DNA from: Azorinus chamasolen
Lineage: Eukaryota; Mollusca; Bivalvia; Cardiida; Solecurtidae
Assembly (NCBI GenBank): GCA_963576725.1
Contig: OY755241.1
Location: forward strand, 30,940,853 to 31,004,852
Length of the DNA stretch: 64,000 bases
Direction of reading: 5' to 3'
The notes under the pieces are model-generated. The model was not told the origin of the DNA and ran no database searches. It was given only the letters and a program-made list of their open reading frames with translations. Position numbers and translations under genes: made by a program. Position 1 is the stretch's first letter. Each line of letters starts with the position of its first letter. Below are positions 1-11,310 of the stretch, piece by piece.

Positions 1-429
1 TAAACATTTGCTTAAATAAATATTGTTTTAACCATTTCAATGTGGGAAACAAGTCACTATGAATTTTGGAATAGTCCATTTTGGAAGGGTTAATGAGATG
101 TGTATGTATTGGATAGCCCAATTGCCCAACACTGGCAAATTTGTGATAACCTGATCTAGTTTGGATCCAGATGAGATGAGTAAATCAACATCTCACAGGG
201 GATTCAAATTTATTTGACTGTATTTGTACAATTGTATAAGATGTTGTTCTTTGCAGATAATTGCTTTGCATTTTTAGCCTTTCTCCAACTCGGACAACCT
301 TTGGCACCTTAGCAAACAGAATAGACTCAGATCAGACGGCCCCTGTAGGAGTCATCTGACCAGCTTCTGCTCTGTTGGCTTATGACATAATATTAATCAG
401 AATCTACAGTTTCTGCTGTGGAAACAAAG
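1..429. other. No gene; decayed repeat fragments
   Basis: No coding exon seen. Positions 150-192 hold half of the palindrome family with TTTGGATCCAGATGAG, and 305-400 hold a worn core of the TTAA-flanked MITE family A (AGACTCAGATCAGACGG and its mirror). The rest is unassigned AT-rich DNA. Confidence 0.5.
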
Positions 430-431
430 TA

Positions 432-633
432 CAGTACAACCTCTCTATAACACCCACTAAATTGTGTTAATAAGTTGGTATTTTGGGCAGGTGGTTACTT
501 AAAGCAAGGTGAAAGTAAACCAGAACGCTCCTATAGGAGCATTCTGATTTACTTTTACCTTGCTTTAAGCATCCACCTGCCTTTAACACAAAATACTTAA
601 TGTAATTTAGTGATCGTTATAGAGGTTTTACTG
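432..633. mobile_element. Pogo/Tc1-like palindromic MITE (family C)
   Basis: Ends are CAGTACAACCTCTCTA and the mirror TAGAGGTTTTACTG, flanked on both sides by TA, a Tc1/mariner-pogo target duplication. The interior is an almost perfect foldback around GCTCCTATAGGAGC. No coding capacity. Superfamily assignment rests on TIR start and TA only. Confidence 0.75.
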
Positions 634-635
634 TA

Positions 636-862
636 GATCCTGCAGGAGCCATTCAATCAGGGTCTGCTCTGCAAGCATATGCAATTATACAGACCAGTTC
701 TAGTTTCTACCATGGCCAAAACTCCCCTTGTCCATATGCCATTTTAAAGGTTAAGTTAATTAATATTCGTACACACATTATTTCTTACATGAATATTCAT
801 GGAGTAAAGGGATAAGTATCAGCAAGAAATGGTTCAGTTGAGAAATAAATTATTAACCCTTT
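636..862. mobile_element. 5'-truncated TTAA MITE (family A)
   Basis: Right part of family A: half of the GGGTCTGCTCTG core, then the conserved arm with ACATGAATATTCATGGAG, ending AAAGGG. The copy has lost its left half, probably when the neighbouring family C MITE at 432-633 inserted or recombined. Confidence 0.5.
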
Positions 863-863
863 A

Positions 864-1067
864 CAGTAAATCCTCTCTAAACCGGAATTCTAATAGAGAA
901 GAATTTAGATACATTTAGGCAGATGGCTGCTTAATGCAGGGTGAAAATCATGCAGAAAGCTCCTAGAGGAGCTTTCTGCAGGACTTTCAACCTGCATTAA
1001 GCATCCATCTGTCCCCACGACCGATATTTATATTACATTTAACGTCCGGTTTAGAGGGGTTTTACTG
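864..1067. mobile_element. Pogo/Tc1-like palindromic MITE (family C)
   Basis: TIR CAGTAAATCCTCTCTAAACC and mirror GGTTTAGAGGGGTTTTACTG, flanked by TA on each side. The centre folds around AAAGCTCCTAGAGGAGCTTT. Second copy of the family within 250 bp. Confidence 0.78.
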
Positions 1068-1074
1068 TACACCA

Positions 1075-1297
1075 CTAATATTTAAGAAATAGTCACATGA
1101 ATATTAACGGATTTTGTACGATGGCATATGAATACGGGAATTTTTTGCCAATGGCAAAACTAGCAGAATCAGATCTATATTATTTTATAAGCAAACAGAG
1201 TAGACCCTAATCAGACAGCTCCTACAGGAGCCATCTGATCTGGGTCTACTCTTTTTGCAAAGGCATAAAAAGGCATAGTTATGGTGTTAAGGGTTAA
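1075..1297. mobile_element. TTAA MITE, family A, inverted orientation
   Basis: Contains the palindromic core GCAAACAGAGTAGACCC...GGGTCTACTC around GCTCCTACAGGAGC and finishes with AAGGGTTAA. Left terminus is degraded. Confidence 0.55.
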
Positions 1298-1389
1298 GAT
1301 AGATCAATATTTTCCTTATTTAAAGCTCTGGGCTATTCAGCTTACTGTTGTACTTTTTGGAGTTGCAGACCACCTGACACACCAGGTAT

Positions 1390-1490
1390 AAACAGCTTTG
1401 TATAGTTGATCGGACTGGATCTTTGTATATTTGATCAGACTGGATCTTTGTATATTTTATCAGATTGGATCTTTGTATATTGGATAAGAA
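1390..1490. repeat. 28-nt tandem repeat
   Basis: About four head-to-tail copies of a unit containing GACTGGATCTTTGTATATTT, diverged by a few bases each. No coding signal. Confidence 0.7.
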
Positions 1491-1596
1491 ATGCAGGAAG
1501 AATCTGCATTGTACGCCTGATGACAGTCATTTCAGCAAGATAAGGAATATGGTCACAGTTCAACTGCTGGTGAAATATGTTCTATGAAATGTGAGC

Positions 1597-1675
1597 GTAT
1601 GCCACATTATATTTACTTATTTATATCATTTACACATGCCACATTATATTTACTTATTTATATCATTTACACTGT
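1597..1675. repeat. Local tandem duplication (about 40 nt x2)
   Basis: The unit ATGCCACATTATATTTACTT plus following ATTTATATCATTTACAC occurs twice in immediate succession. Confidence 0.75.
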
Positions 1676-1892
1676 ATTTACCCTAAATATTGGGACACTT
1701 AATCTGCCCTCTCCATAATTTGAACAAGTCAAATCGGCAACATTTTGATAACTTTAAACCATTCCCTAATATAGAAAACTTTTAACCCATTCCCTTGTAT
1801 TGACGCCTTATGATGCCTCTGTAAATGTCACTGTTTGAAACAATTTTTACAAATACAGCATTGTCTGGCCTTAAGGAGCAGTGTAATTTGTT

Positions 1893-2035
1893 CGTCTCAC
1901 TGATTATTGGCCTTCAGGGGCAGTTTGACGTATTGGCCGATTATTGGTCTTCAGGGGCAGTTTGATGTGTTGGCCGATTATTGGCCTTCAGGAGCAGTTT
2001 GACGTGTCTGTCTGGCCGATTATTTAGGGTATTTA
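1893..2035. repeat. About 48-nt tandem repeat
   Basis: Three units sharing GGCCTTCAGGGGCAGTTTGA followed by CGTATTGGCCGATTATTGG. A related single unit (TTCAGGGGCAGTTTGACC) lies in CMTR2 intron 8 near 15868, so this is part of a dispersed family. Confidence 0.65.
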
Positions 2036-2243
2036 CCGTAGGTCATCCTTGCAATGTTCATCATTTATTATCTTCATGTATTTATTTTGCCACTGAAAAC
2101 ATTTTTGCCAATGAAATCCATATTTTACAAGTAATAAAATGTAAAAACTACAATGGATTTGTTTTCTATTTTACAGGGGTTTCTTTTTATCATCACAGAA
2201 AATCCATTTTACCACTGCCATCAATGCAAATCAAATTGTGATT

Positions 2244-2485
2244 TTTTTAAGGCAGGCTGGAGCTGAATGTAGGATGAAAGTTGTGCAGAAAGGAGCTTTT
2301 TGCATTACATTCAGCCTGCCTAAAAGGTTACTGCAGGAGCAATCTTGTTCCATGCTTATAAAGCTTTTTAGTTGAGTCTGAGTTCGTTCTCAAGCTTTTG
2401 ATTGGTCAGATTTGAGTTCTCAAGCTTTTGATTGGTCAGATTTGAGTCAGAGGCTCAGACTCAACTAAAAGTTTTATAAGCATGG
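2244..2485. repeat. Two palindromic repeats side by side
   Basis: Positions 2244-2340 fold around a family C-like core (GGCAGGCTGGAGCTGAATG and mirror). Positions 2353-2485 form a longer inverted repeat, TGCTTATAAAGCTTTTTAGT against its mirror, with a doubled internal 31-nt unit (TCTCAAGCTTTTGATTGGTC). Confidence 0.55.
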
Positions 2486-2649
2486 ACCCGGATTAGTGTC
2501 TGCTGCATTTGTTTATGAAAGCATATAGATCCGATTCCACAGTTTCTGTCATGGCCAAAAATGCATGTCCCTATGCCATTATCAAAAGATAACTTATCAG
2601 TGTTCATGATATTACTTCGTACATGAATATTCATGCGATAAAGTTTTAA

Positions 2650-2890
2650 CCCTTTCCCTCATATAAACGCCTTTTCACACTCTTGCAAACAGAGAAGACC
2701 CAGATCAGACGGCTCCTATAGGAGCCGTCTGATCAGGGTCTGCTCTGTTTGCTTTTGACACGACATAGATCTGATTTTACAGTTTGTGTCAAAGCAAAAC
2801 CTTCCCTTGCAAAGTTTATATTAAAACAATTGAGCTAATAAATATTCATCATGTCATTATTTCTTCAATGAATACTGAACTGGGAAAGGG
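2650..2890. mobile_element. TTAA MITE, family A
   Basis: Preceded by TTAA at 2646-2649; starts CCCTTTCCCTCATATAAACG. Core GCAAACAGAGAAGACCCAGA mirrored around GGCTCCTATAGGAGCC. Right end GGGAAAGGGTAAA is close to the expected mirror but the flanking TTAA has mutated. Confidence 0.75.
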
Positions 2891-3009
2891 TAAAACAAAT
2901 AAAAGCAGCCACTGGCATTTTAGGACACCTATGTTAATCCATGTAAGTAATATATACATCATATTTAGTCACAAACGTTAATCTCAAGAACCCATTTTAG
3001 TATTTCTAA

Positions 3010-3230
3010 CCCTTTCCTCCATAAATACGCCTTTCTACGCCTCTGTAAAAGTCACTTTATGAAACCATTGTGATAAATAGAGCATTTGCTCCTATAGGAG
3101 CAAATGCTCTATTTATCACAATGGTTTCAAATTACAAAATTCTAAAAATTTCCCTTTCTTTAGTTAGTGCTCCTTTTCGGTAGATTTATTCAAAGAGGTT
3201 GGGTCTAAAAATAGCCTATGGAGTAAAGGG
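3010..3230. mobile_element. TTAA MITE, family B
   Basis: Starts CCCTTTCCTCCATAAATACG and ends GGAGTAAAGGG before TTAA (3231-3234). The centre AACCATTGTGATAAATAGAG is exactly mirrored about GCTCCTATAGGAGC. The right arm carries the family signature GGTTGGGTCTAAAAATAGCC. Confidence 0.8.
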
Positions 3231-3604
3231 TTAATTACAATGACTTTGATGGCTACAATGTAACCTTTGTTTTCATGTAAGCTTCCTATAGCCAAAGTTT
3301 CATCACAATGCATTGTTGTTAGCATCTGGAAAACAAATTATGTTCAGTAACAGTGACACTGACCTTGACCCAAGGCCCATGAATGCAATTCCAACCTGTC
3401 ACTCCATATAAGATGTCTATACATCAAGTTTGTTATAATACATGTACATGTATACAATTCAGAATATGCCATCTGGAAAATGTTATGCATTTTTCGAACA
3501 GTGAGCTACACTGAAGATGCCCCTAAATCAAGTCCTCATCTTTGTCTTTATGTTAGCTGTCTGTATGCAAAGTTTGATTCTTATATATCTTATTTCTACC
3601 TTAA

Positions 3605-3892
3605 CCCGTTCCCTCATTAGCTATTTTTAGACCCAACTTCCTGTTCGATTTGAATAACTCTATTGAAAAGGAGCATTTTTTAGAATTGTGAAGTTTTGAA
3701 ACCATCGTTATAAATACAGCATTTGGTCCTATGGAGTAAATGCTCTATTTATCACAACGGTTTCAGAAAGTACAAAATTTTTAAAAAATCCTTTTCGGCA
3801 GATTTATTCAGAGGTTGGGTCTAAAAACAGCTTATGAGGAAATGGGTCTAAAAATAGCCTATTGGTCTAAAAATAGCCTATGAGGCAATGGG
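3605..3892. mobile_element. TTAA MITE, family B, with repeated right end
   Basis: Flanked by TTAA at 3601-3604 and 3893-3896. The right terminus GGTCTAAAAATAGCCTATGA is present about three times in succession, suggesting slippage or partial re-insertion at one end. Confidence 0.75.
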
Positions 3893-3964
3893 TTAATAAT
3901 GAAACAAAACCGTAAACAATTGGGATGTGGATCAATGAACAATTCAGAAGACTTTTATGCTTTA

Positions 3965-4062
3965 TTGTACATCTCCTCCCATCATACAAGTCACTAAAGT
4001 CAAAGACACACAATTCTATTGTAAATCTTCTCCCATCATACAAGTCACTGAAGTCAATAGCA
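3965..4062. repeat. Tandem duplication, about 55 nt x2
   Basis: TCCCATCATACAAGTCACT plus flanking bases is duplicated head to tail with a few differences. Confidence 0.65.
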
Positions 4063-4081
4063 CACAATTTTTAGCGTTTAA

Positions 4082-4302
4082 CCCTTTCCTCCATAAATAA
4101 GTCTTTCCACGCCTCTGTAATAACCACTTCATGAAACCATTGTGATAAATAGAGCATTTGCTCCAATAGAAGCAAATGCTCCATTTATCACAATGGTTTC
4201 AAACTACAAAATTCTAAAATTTTACTTTTCTCTAGTAAATGCTCCTTTTGGGTAGATTCATTCAAAGAGGTTGGGTCTAAAAATAGCCTATGGAGGAAAT
4301 TG
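4082..4302. mobile_element. TTAA MITE, family B
   Basis: TTAA at 4078-4081 and 4303-4306. Starts CCCTTTCCTCCATAAATAAG; central foldback AACCATTGTGATAAATAGAG; right arm GGTCTAAAAATAGCCTATGG. Confidence 0.8.
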
Positions 4303-5130
4303 TTAACTTCTTCAGCATTGGCACCTCAGGAGATGGCGTAAAAGAGATGACTTAGAATTACAGATGCCACCTAATCTGAGTCTCATGTCGCTGCAAAGTT
4401 TCAAAAGGTGTTTCTACAGAGGAAAGGGTTAACCCTTTACTTCTACCACTTCATGAACATTCATTGACTGTATTCTAACAGGAGACATTCTGGTCGTAAC
4501 CAGTTCTGTACAGTTCAGTAAGCAAATAGAGCAGACCCTGGTCAGTTCAGGCTTTCATCAGTTCAGGTTCAGTGCTCCGTTTGCAAATTGTCATAAAGCA
4601 TCTCTATGAAGTGTAAAGAGTTCTTCTGATACTTCAGGGTAAGTAGTAGCCTATTGCAGGACAAAACAAATGCAGAAAGCTCTCTGTATCAAACAAGCAC
4701 ATTCTTTTTCAGATCACCTGGCACAAAATGCCATGGTGAGCTATTAGCTTACCACTGTGTTTTGTTGTGTGTCAACAATTTCTTGCAAATTGAGCAGCCA
4801 GGAGCTGCCTGATCTAGGCCCAAGGTTTTAAAACTTCTCAATCTGAGATCATTCTCCACTGCATAAAAAGTGTTATAAAGGTTATGGAACTTTTGAATCT
4901 GAGATCATTCTCAAGTATCAAGCTCAGAATCTGACCAATCATATGCTTGAGAATGATCTCAGACTTAAGCAAACAGCTTTATAACATCGGGGCCAGGGTC
5001 TGCTATGTTTGCTACAGCATAAAAGTGGAAGTATCAAGTAAAGTGTTAAACTCTCTTTGTTGAAGAGTTCAGTTCGAGACTTACATTTCCATATCTTAGT
5101 TTCAATTTGTTTTACCTCATGAACGTTTAA

Positions 5131-5326
5131 CCCATTACCTCATAGGCTATTTTTAGATACAATCTCTTTGAATAAATCTACCGAAAAGGAGCATTAACTA
5201 GAGAAAAGGATTTTTTTTTAGAATTTTGTAGTTTGAAACCCTTGTGATAAATTGAGTATTTGCTCCTATTTATCACAATGGTTTCACAAAGTGACTTTTA
5301 CAGAGTCGTCAATATGAGGGAATGGG
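5131..5326. mobile_element. TTAA MITE, family B, inverted
   Basis: TTAA at 5127-5130, start CCCATTACCTCATAGGC, end AATATGAGGGAATGGG before TTAT. The central palindrome has lost most of its loop. Confidence 0.75.
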
Positions 5327-5503
5327 TTATACAAGATATGAATATTCATTAAAAGATTTTTTATAATGGCAAAATCAGAATTTCCAGCCATTTCAGAGAA
5401 CTTTAGAATCAGACCTCTATCATTCCATATGCAAACAACAGACCCTAATAAGATGGCATCTACTAGAGCCATCTGATCAGAGTATACCCTGTTAAATTAT
5501 TCC

Positions 5504-7582
5504 CTCCTCCACTATTTTACACCCAACTTCTTTGAATGGCATTTACTAGAGAAACGGAAAATTTTAGAATTGTGTAGTTTTGAAACCATTGTAACAAGGC
5601 AGTCCAAAGGACAGCTATATCCCCCACCGCCGCCACCTAAATTAAGACATTGACCTGGGTTTTAACGTGGTTGACATTCAACCTTCCAGTTGTTAAGAAA
5701 ATAGGACGCGGAAACAGATATAATGGAAACTGAAGGTAAAAACACGACTTTCAAATGTGACCTTGACCTTGAGCCGACATGAATGCCACATGTGTTCTGC
5801 ACATCATCTCAATTCGGTTAATTTTTGACTCAAGTTTTATGAAAATCCTTCAAATGGTTTAGAAGACATGGAGCGGACACGAAATGTAATGGAAATTGAA
5901 GATTAAATCACTTGGCCTTCAAATGTGACCTTGACCTTGAGCTGACATGACTGCCACATATGTTCTGCACATTGTCTCAACGTGGTTAACATTTGAGGCA
6001 AGTTTCTTGAAAATCCTTCAAGGGGTATAGGAGATAACGAAACTATAATGGAAATTGAAGGTAAGAACACTTGATCTTCAAATGTTACCTTGGCCTTGAG
6101 CCGACATGACTGGCACATGTGTTCTGCACATCGTCTCAATTTAGCTAACATTTAACTAAACTTTTATGAAAATCCTTCAAAGGCTTTAGAAGATATGGAG
6201 CGGACACGAAAATGTAACGGAAATTAAAGGTTAGAACACTTGACCTTCAAACGTGACCTTGACCTTGAGCCAACATGACTGCCGCATGAGTTCTGCACAT
6301 CGTCTCAATTCATTTAACATTTGACTCAAGTTTTATTAAAATCCTTCAAAGGGTTTAGAAGATATGGAGCGGACACGAAACTGTAATGGCAACTGAAGGT
6401 TTAAACACTTGACCTTCAAATGTGACCTTGAACTTGAGCCAACATGACTGCCACATATGTTCTGCACATTGTCTTAATTTGGTCAATATTTGACTCAAGC
6501 TTTATGAAAATCCTTCAAATGGTTTAGAAGACATGGAGCGGACACGAAATGTAATGGAAATTGAAGATTAAATCACTTGGCCTTCAAATGTGACCTTGAC
6601 CTTGAGCCGACATGACTGCCACATATGTTCTGCACATTGTCTCAACGTGGTTAACATTTGAGGCAAGTTTCTTGAAAATCCTTCAAGGGGTATAGGAGAT
6701 AACGAAACTATAATGGAAACTGAAGGTAAGAACATTTGATCTTCAAATGTGACCTTGACCTTGAGCCGACATGACTGGCACATGTATTCTGCACATCGTC
6801 TCAATTTAGCTAACATTTAACTAAACTTTTATGAAAATCCTTCAAAGGCTTCAGAAGATATGGAGCGGACACGAAAATGTAACGGAAATTAAAGGTTAGA
6901 ACACTTGACCTTCAAACGTGACCTTGACCTTGAGCCAACATGACTGCCGCATGGGTTCTGCACATCGTCTCAATTCATTTAATATTTCATTCAAGTTTTA
7001 TGAGATTCCTTCAAAGGGTTTAGAAGATATGGAGCGGACACGAAACTGTAATGGCAACTGAAGGTTTAAGCACTTGACCTTCAAATGTGACCTTGAACTT
7101 GAGCCAACATGACTACCACATGTGTTCTGCACATCGTCTTAATTTGGTTAACATTTGACTCAAGTTTTATGAAAATCCTTCAAAGGATTTAGAAGATATG
7201 GAGCGGACACAAAAATGCAATGGAAATTGAAGGTTAAAACCCTTGACCTTCAAATGTGACCTTGACCTTGAGCCGACATATCTGCCACATATGTTCTGCA
7301 CATCGTCTCAACTTGGTTAACATTTGAGGCAAGTTTCTTGAAAATCCTTCAAGGGGTATAGGAGATATGGAGCGGACACGAAATTGTTACGGACAGACGG
7401 ACAGACAGACGGACAGACAGACAGACGAAGGCCATTCCTATAACCCCCCTCCGCTATGCGGTGGGGGATAATAAATAGAGCATTTGCTCCTATACAGCAA
7501 ATGCTCTATTTATCACAATGATTTAAAAAAAAAAGAAGACTTTTGTAGAGACATCGAAATGCCTCAGTAGGAGGGAATGGGT
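5504..7582. mobile_element. Family B MITE split by a tandem-core insertion
   Basis: The left half (5504-5592) breaks off inside the conserved GAAACCATTGT and the right half (from 7468) resumes at ATAAATAGAGCATTTGCTCC, ending GAGGGAATGGG. The intervening 1.9 kb is a separate repeat element, so the MITE gives its insertion point to within a few bases. Confidence 0.75.
5593..7468. mobile_element. Pearl/HINE-like tandem-core element, family 3
   Basis: Begins AACAAGGCAGTCCAAAGGAC, which includes a GTCC-GGAC mini-hairpin. It continues as about ten diverged copies of a ~165-nt unit with CAAATGTGACCTTGACCTTG and ATGGAGCGGACACGAAA. It ends with an (ACGG/ACAG)n microsatellite at 7389-7430 and a 3' hairpin, CCCCTCCGCTATGCGGTGGGG. 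Small minus-strand open frames here (5903-6151, 6568-6816) are the same repeat translated twice and are not genes. Confidence 0.8.
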
Positions 7583-7724
7583 TATGGCATAAAAAGTTGT
7601 CCGTCAGATAAAGGGTCAATCTTGTATCAATGACTTATACCGGTTATCAAATTTATTTCACTAAAACCAAAGTATCACAGTTGAATGATTTCGTGGTAAT
7701 GTAAGAAAGTGTAGGGTGTAGAGT

Positions 7725-8545
7725 CTCTCTCTGTTGATCACCAAGGTGACAAACATCAATTTTCTGTGTAAAATTTATCGCTCTGAAGTCTGACACTAAC
7801 CATTGGTCTATGTAGAGTTATCTCTCTTTATTGATCATGGTTGTGGTTTGACACACACCAATGGTCTATGTAGAGTTGTCTCTCTTTGTTGATCACCAAA
7901 GGGATCTGACAAACATCAACGGTGTTGATCAACATAACCTGACACAAATCATAGGTTTGTGCGAAATTCTCTTTCATTTTTGAAAACCGTAGTGATCTGA
8001 CACACACCATAAGTCTGTGTAGAGTTGTCTCTCTTTGTTAATCCCCATGGTGATCTCGCACACACTAGTGTTCTGTGCAGAGTTGTCCCTCTTTGTTAAT
8101 CCCCATGATCTCACACACACTAGTGGTCTGTGTAGTTCTCTCTCTTTGTTAATCCCTATACTGATCTTACACACACTAGGTCTGTGCAGAGTTGTCCCTC
8201 TTTGTTAATCCCTATGGTGATCTCACAAACATTAGTCGTCTCTTTTGTTAGTCCCCATGGTGATCTTACACGTGTAACACTAGTGGTCTGTGTAGAGTTG
8301 TCTCTCTTTGTTAATCCCTAGTGATCTTACACACACTAGTGGTCTGTGTAGAGTTGTCTCTCTTTGTTAATCCCTAGTGATTTTACACACACTAGTGGTC
8401 TGTGTAGAGTTGTCTCTCTTTGTTAATCCCTTGTGATCTTACACACACTAGTGGTCTGTGTAGAGTTGTCTCTCTTTGTTAACCCCTTTTGTGATCTTAC
8501 AAAGCTAGTGGTCTGTGTAGAGTTGTCTCTCTTTGTTGATCACTG
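7725..8545. repeat. 56-nt minisatellite array
   Basis: Regular from about 8285: GGTCTGTGTAGAGTTGTCTC recurs at 8285, 8341, 8397 and 8453, so the period is 56 nt. The left part holds older, diverged units with the same TCTCTCTTTGTTAATCCC. Short open frames inside are products of the repeat. Confidence 0.85.
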
Positions 8546-8675
8546 TCGTGATAAAGGACTGAAGAATGTTGGAGTTGGAAATATGCAGAAATGAGGTGAA
8601 ATTCTGGTCTGAAAACAAATTATAAAGTGTCTGACAAAATAAACCAGGAAAATTTACATATTCTTCTAAATTAAC

Positions 8676-8912
8676 TAAACCTTTCCTTCATAACAACATC
8701 TTTTCATTTCTTTGCAAACAGAGCAGACCCAGATCAGATGGTTCCTGCAGGAGCCGTCTGATCTGGGTCTGCTCTGTTTGCTTATAAAATTATAATAGAT
8801 CTGATTCTACTAATTCTACCATACCAAAACATTCTGTGTACATTTGCCATTATAATAAATCAGCTAATAAATATTCATGACATCATTTCTTCTACCATGG
8901 ATATTAGGGAAA
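8676..8912. mobile_element. TTAA MITE, family A
   Basis: Core GCAAACAGAGCAGACCCAGA mirrored about TTCCTGCAGGAGCC, then the usual right arm with AATAAATATTCATGACATC. Termini are mutated. Confidence 0.7.
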
Positions 8913-9210
8913 TAGTTACTGTGATAGAGGTCAACCTAGAATAAGTTGCAATACCAGTGTTTACATTTCAATTTGTAACTTTTTGAATGCCAGAAACAAT
9001 GAAATGACATTTACCCACAATGTAGATCCCAGTCACAGGACTTGTGACGCAGCTGTCCAATTGAGATACACACTGTTTGCCTTTTTCTATCAAACTTAAC
9101 ATTTCACAAAAACAAGTTATGGCAGCATTGAAAACAATGCCATATTCAGTCCCCTATCGGTAAAACTTTTCTGAAATCCAAATGCTGCACTTCCATGAAA
9201 AATCAATGTA

Positions 9211-10470
9211 AACTAGACGTTTGTTTTTGTCACAAAAACAGATGTCTCCCCTTCCCATTCTCTTTCCAATACACAAGTGTAATGTCTGTAACTCCAAACT
9301 TATCAGGGTCTAATTTTAAGTCATCAGGGGAAATAACTCCAACATTATCAGGGGAGACATTTCAAAAACCCCGGGTACACAACAACACATGCTGGTCAAC
9401 ATACCTGTGAAGTTTGATGACTCTAGTACTAGTGGTTTCAGAGATATGCACAACACAAAGTAAAGTTTCTCTTATTTTAAGTCATATGGGGCAATAACTC
9501 CAAAGTTATCAGGGGGAGACAATTAAAAAACCCTGATGCACAACAACTCATGAAGGTGAACATTCCTGTGAAGTTTGGTGACTCCAGCCCTACTGGTTTC
9601 AGAGATACGTGCAGCACAAGTTTCTCTAATTTTAAGTTATCATATCAGGGGCAATAACTCAAGAATTATCAGGGGGAGACAATTCAAAAAACCCAGGTGC
9701 ACAAGAAATTATGATAGTCAACATTCCTGTGAAGTTTGGTGACTCTAGCCCTAGTTGGTTCAGAGATATGCACCACACTAAGTAAAGTTTGTCTAATTTA
9801 AGTCATCATGGGCAGTAACTCCAAAATTAACAGGGGAGACAATTCAAAAATTCCAGGTGCACAAGAACTCATGCTGGTCAACATTCCTGTGAAGTTTGGT
9901 GACTCTAGCCCTAGAGGTTTCAGGGATATGCACCACACTAAGTAAAGTTTGTCTAATTTTAAGTCATCAGGGGCAGTTACTCCACAATTAACAGGGGAGA
10001 CAATTAAAACCTACTGGTTTCAGAGATACATGCGACACAAATTTTGTATAAATTTAAATGTTCATATCAGGGGCAATAACTCAAGAATTATCAGGGGGAG
10101 ACAATTCAAAAAACAGAGGTGCACATCAACTAATGCTGGTGAACATTCCTGTGAAGTTTGGTGACTCTAGTACTAGTGGTTTCAGTGATACGCGCGTCAC
10201 AGAGTTTTTCCAATTTTACGTCATCAGGGGCAATAACTCCAAAGTTATCAGGGGGAGACAATTCAAAAAACCCAGGTGCACAACAACTCATGCTGGTGAA
10301 CATTCCTGTAAAGTTTGGTGACTCTAGCCCAACTGGTTTCAGAGATACACGTGCCACAAGTTTGTGACGGACAGACAGAGACAAACAGACAGACGGATGG
10401 ACGGACAGATGGACAGACAGACAACTCTGGCAAAAACAATATATCTCCCCATAAATGGGGGAGACATAAT
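9211..10470. mobile_element. Pearl/HINE-like tandem-core element, family 2
   Basis: 5' end AACTAGACGTTTG, then GTTTTTGTCACAAAAAC, a perfect small hairpin. About seven ~160-nt core units follow (GTGAAGTTTGGTGACTCTAG, TCAGGGGCAATAACTC). Near the end come a GACAGACGGA microsatellite (10368-10425) and the 3' hairpin ATCTCCCCATAAATGGGGGA. A second copy lies at 50720-51857. Confidence 0.82.
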
Positions 10471-10730
10471 TCACAAACTTGATCTGTAACTCATTAGAAT
10501 AAAACTACATACCAAATACCACTTCAATATCTGCAGGTGTTTAGAAAAAATGCCTGGAGATCAAACCGACATGTGATTGATGGACGAATTGGCGGATGGA
10601 TGGACGGAGTGCAAACCTATATTATCCCCTTCAGCGTTGCCAGTAGGGGACTAAAAACAGACTCTTCTGTTCTTCTTTATGTACTGGATTAATCTTATTG
10701 CTGTAAATGGCTAACCGGTGATTACCATTG

Positions 10731-10797
10731 CAAACAGTTTGGATCCAGATGAGATGCTGTGTAACTTGGCATCTAATTAACATCTAAACTGTTTGAT
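10731..10797. repeat. GGATCC palindrome (family D)
   Basis: AAACAGTTTGGATCCAGATG with a partial mirror ending AAACTGTTTG. Related copies occur at 14569, 59720, 60030 and 60821. Confidence 0.6.
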
Positions 10798-10857
10798 TGC
10801 TGTGATTATGTTTCTTGAAACAAAATGGAAGAAAATTAAAAAATGAAAATTGTGGTA

Positions 10858-11064
10858 CACATTTAATTAATATTCATGGACAAAATAGTTATAGTGAAAT
10901 ATGGAAGGTGGAACATTGTAGCCATTTTAGAAATAAAGAAACAGATATTTCAAATTCCGTTAGCAAATAGAGCAGACCCTGATCAGACAGCTCCTACAGG
11001 AGTCGTGTGATCTGGATCATCTCTGTTTGCAAATGCGTGAAAGGCGTTTATATGAAGGAAAGGG
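10858..11064. mobile_element. TTAA MITE, family A'
   Basis: A' variant: arm with ATATGGAAGGTGGAACATTG, core AGACCCTGATCAGACAGCTC and mirror, end GAAGGAAAGGG before TTAA (11065-11068). The left end is eroded. It lies in the intron between CMTR2 exon 11 and the expected last exon. Confidence 0.7.
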
Positions 11065-11131
11065 TTAATATCATCCAAGTCCTGCATTTGAAATGGAGCT
11101 TTATCATAATCATCTACAATCATTTGCTTAC

Positions 11132-11303
11132 CTTCCAAAATACTGTAGAGTGGAACAATCTCTAACAAAGCCTCAGGATGACACAGATTCATTGTTTGAC
11201 AAGCCTCCAACAGACTCTGATGAAGGCTGGATGAACAACCCTGGTAAGATATGCACACCAGGTGCCGCTTCAACAAGTTACCATGGTGATGAACAAACCC
11301 AAT
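11132..11303 (-). CDS. CMTR2: CMTR2 exon 11 (C-terminal region)
   Basis: Encodes residues 815-871, including KRHLVCISYQGC and EALLEIVPLYSILEG, which match the CMTR2 C-terminal segment FVCP...LLCVGYQ...LQFVPMEVLLKG. The acceptor TTTTTATAG lies at 11304 and the donor GGTAAGC at 11131. Entry is in phase 0 and exit in phase 1. The acceptor polypyrimidine tract overlaps the terminus of the repeat element beginning at 11311. The open frame reads through the donor into intron, which is not coding. Confidence 0.85.
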
Positions 11304-11310
11304 CTATAAA

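Noticed and set aside
5903..6816. Two 82-residue minus-strand open frames with similar sequence
   Set aside because: They are the same tandem-core unit translated twice; the frame follows the repeat period, not coding selection.
10130..10474. 114-residue minus-strand open frame with Ser/Val-Cys-Leu repeats
   Set aside because: Translation of the GACAGACGGA microsatellite and the family 2 core.
1..11100. Last CMTR2 exon
   Set aside because: Searched the minus strand for a phase-1 acceptor followed by a short hydrophobic C-terminus and stop; no candidate was convincing enough to report.
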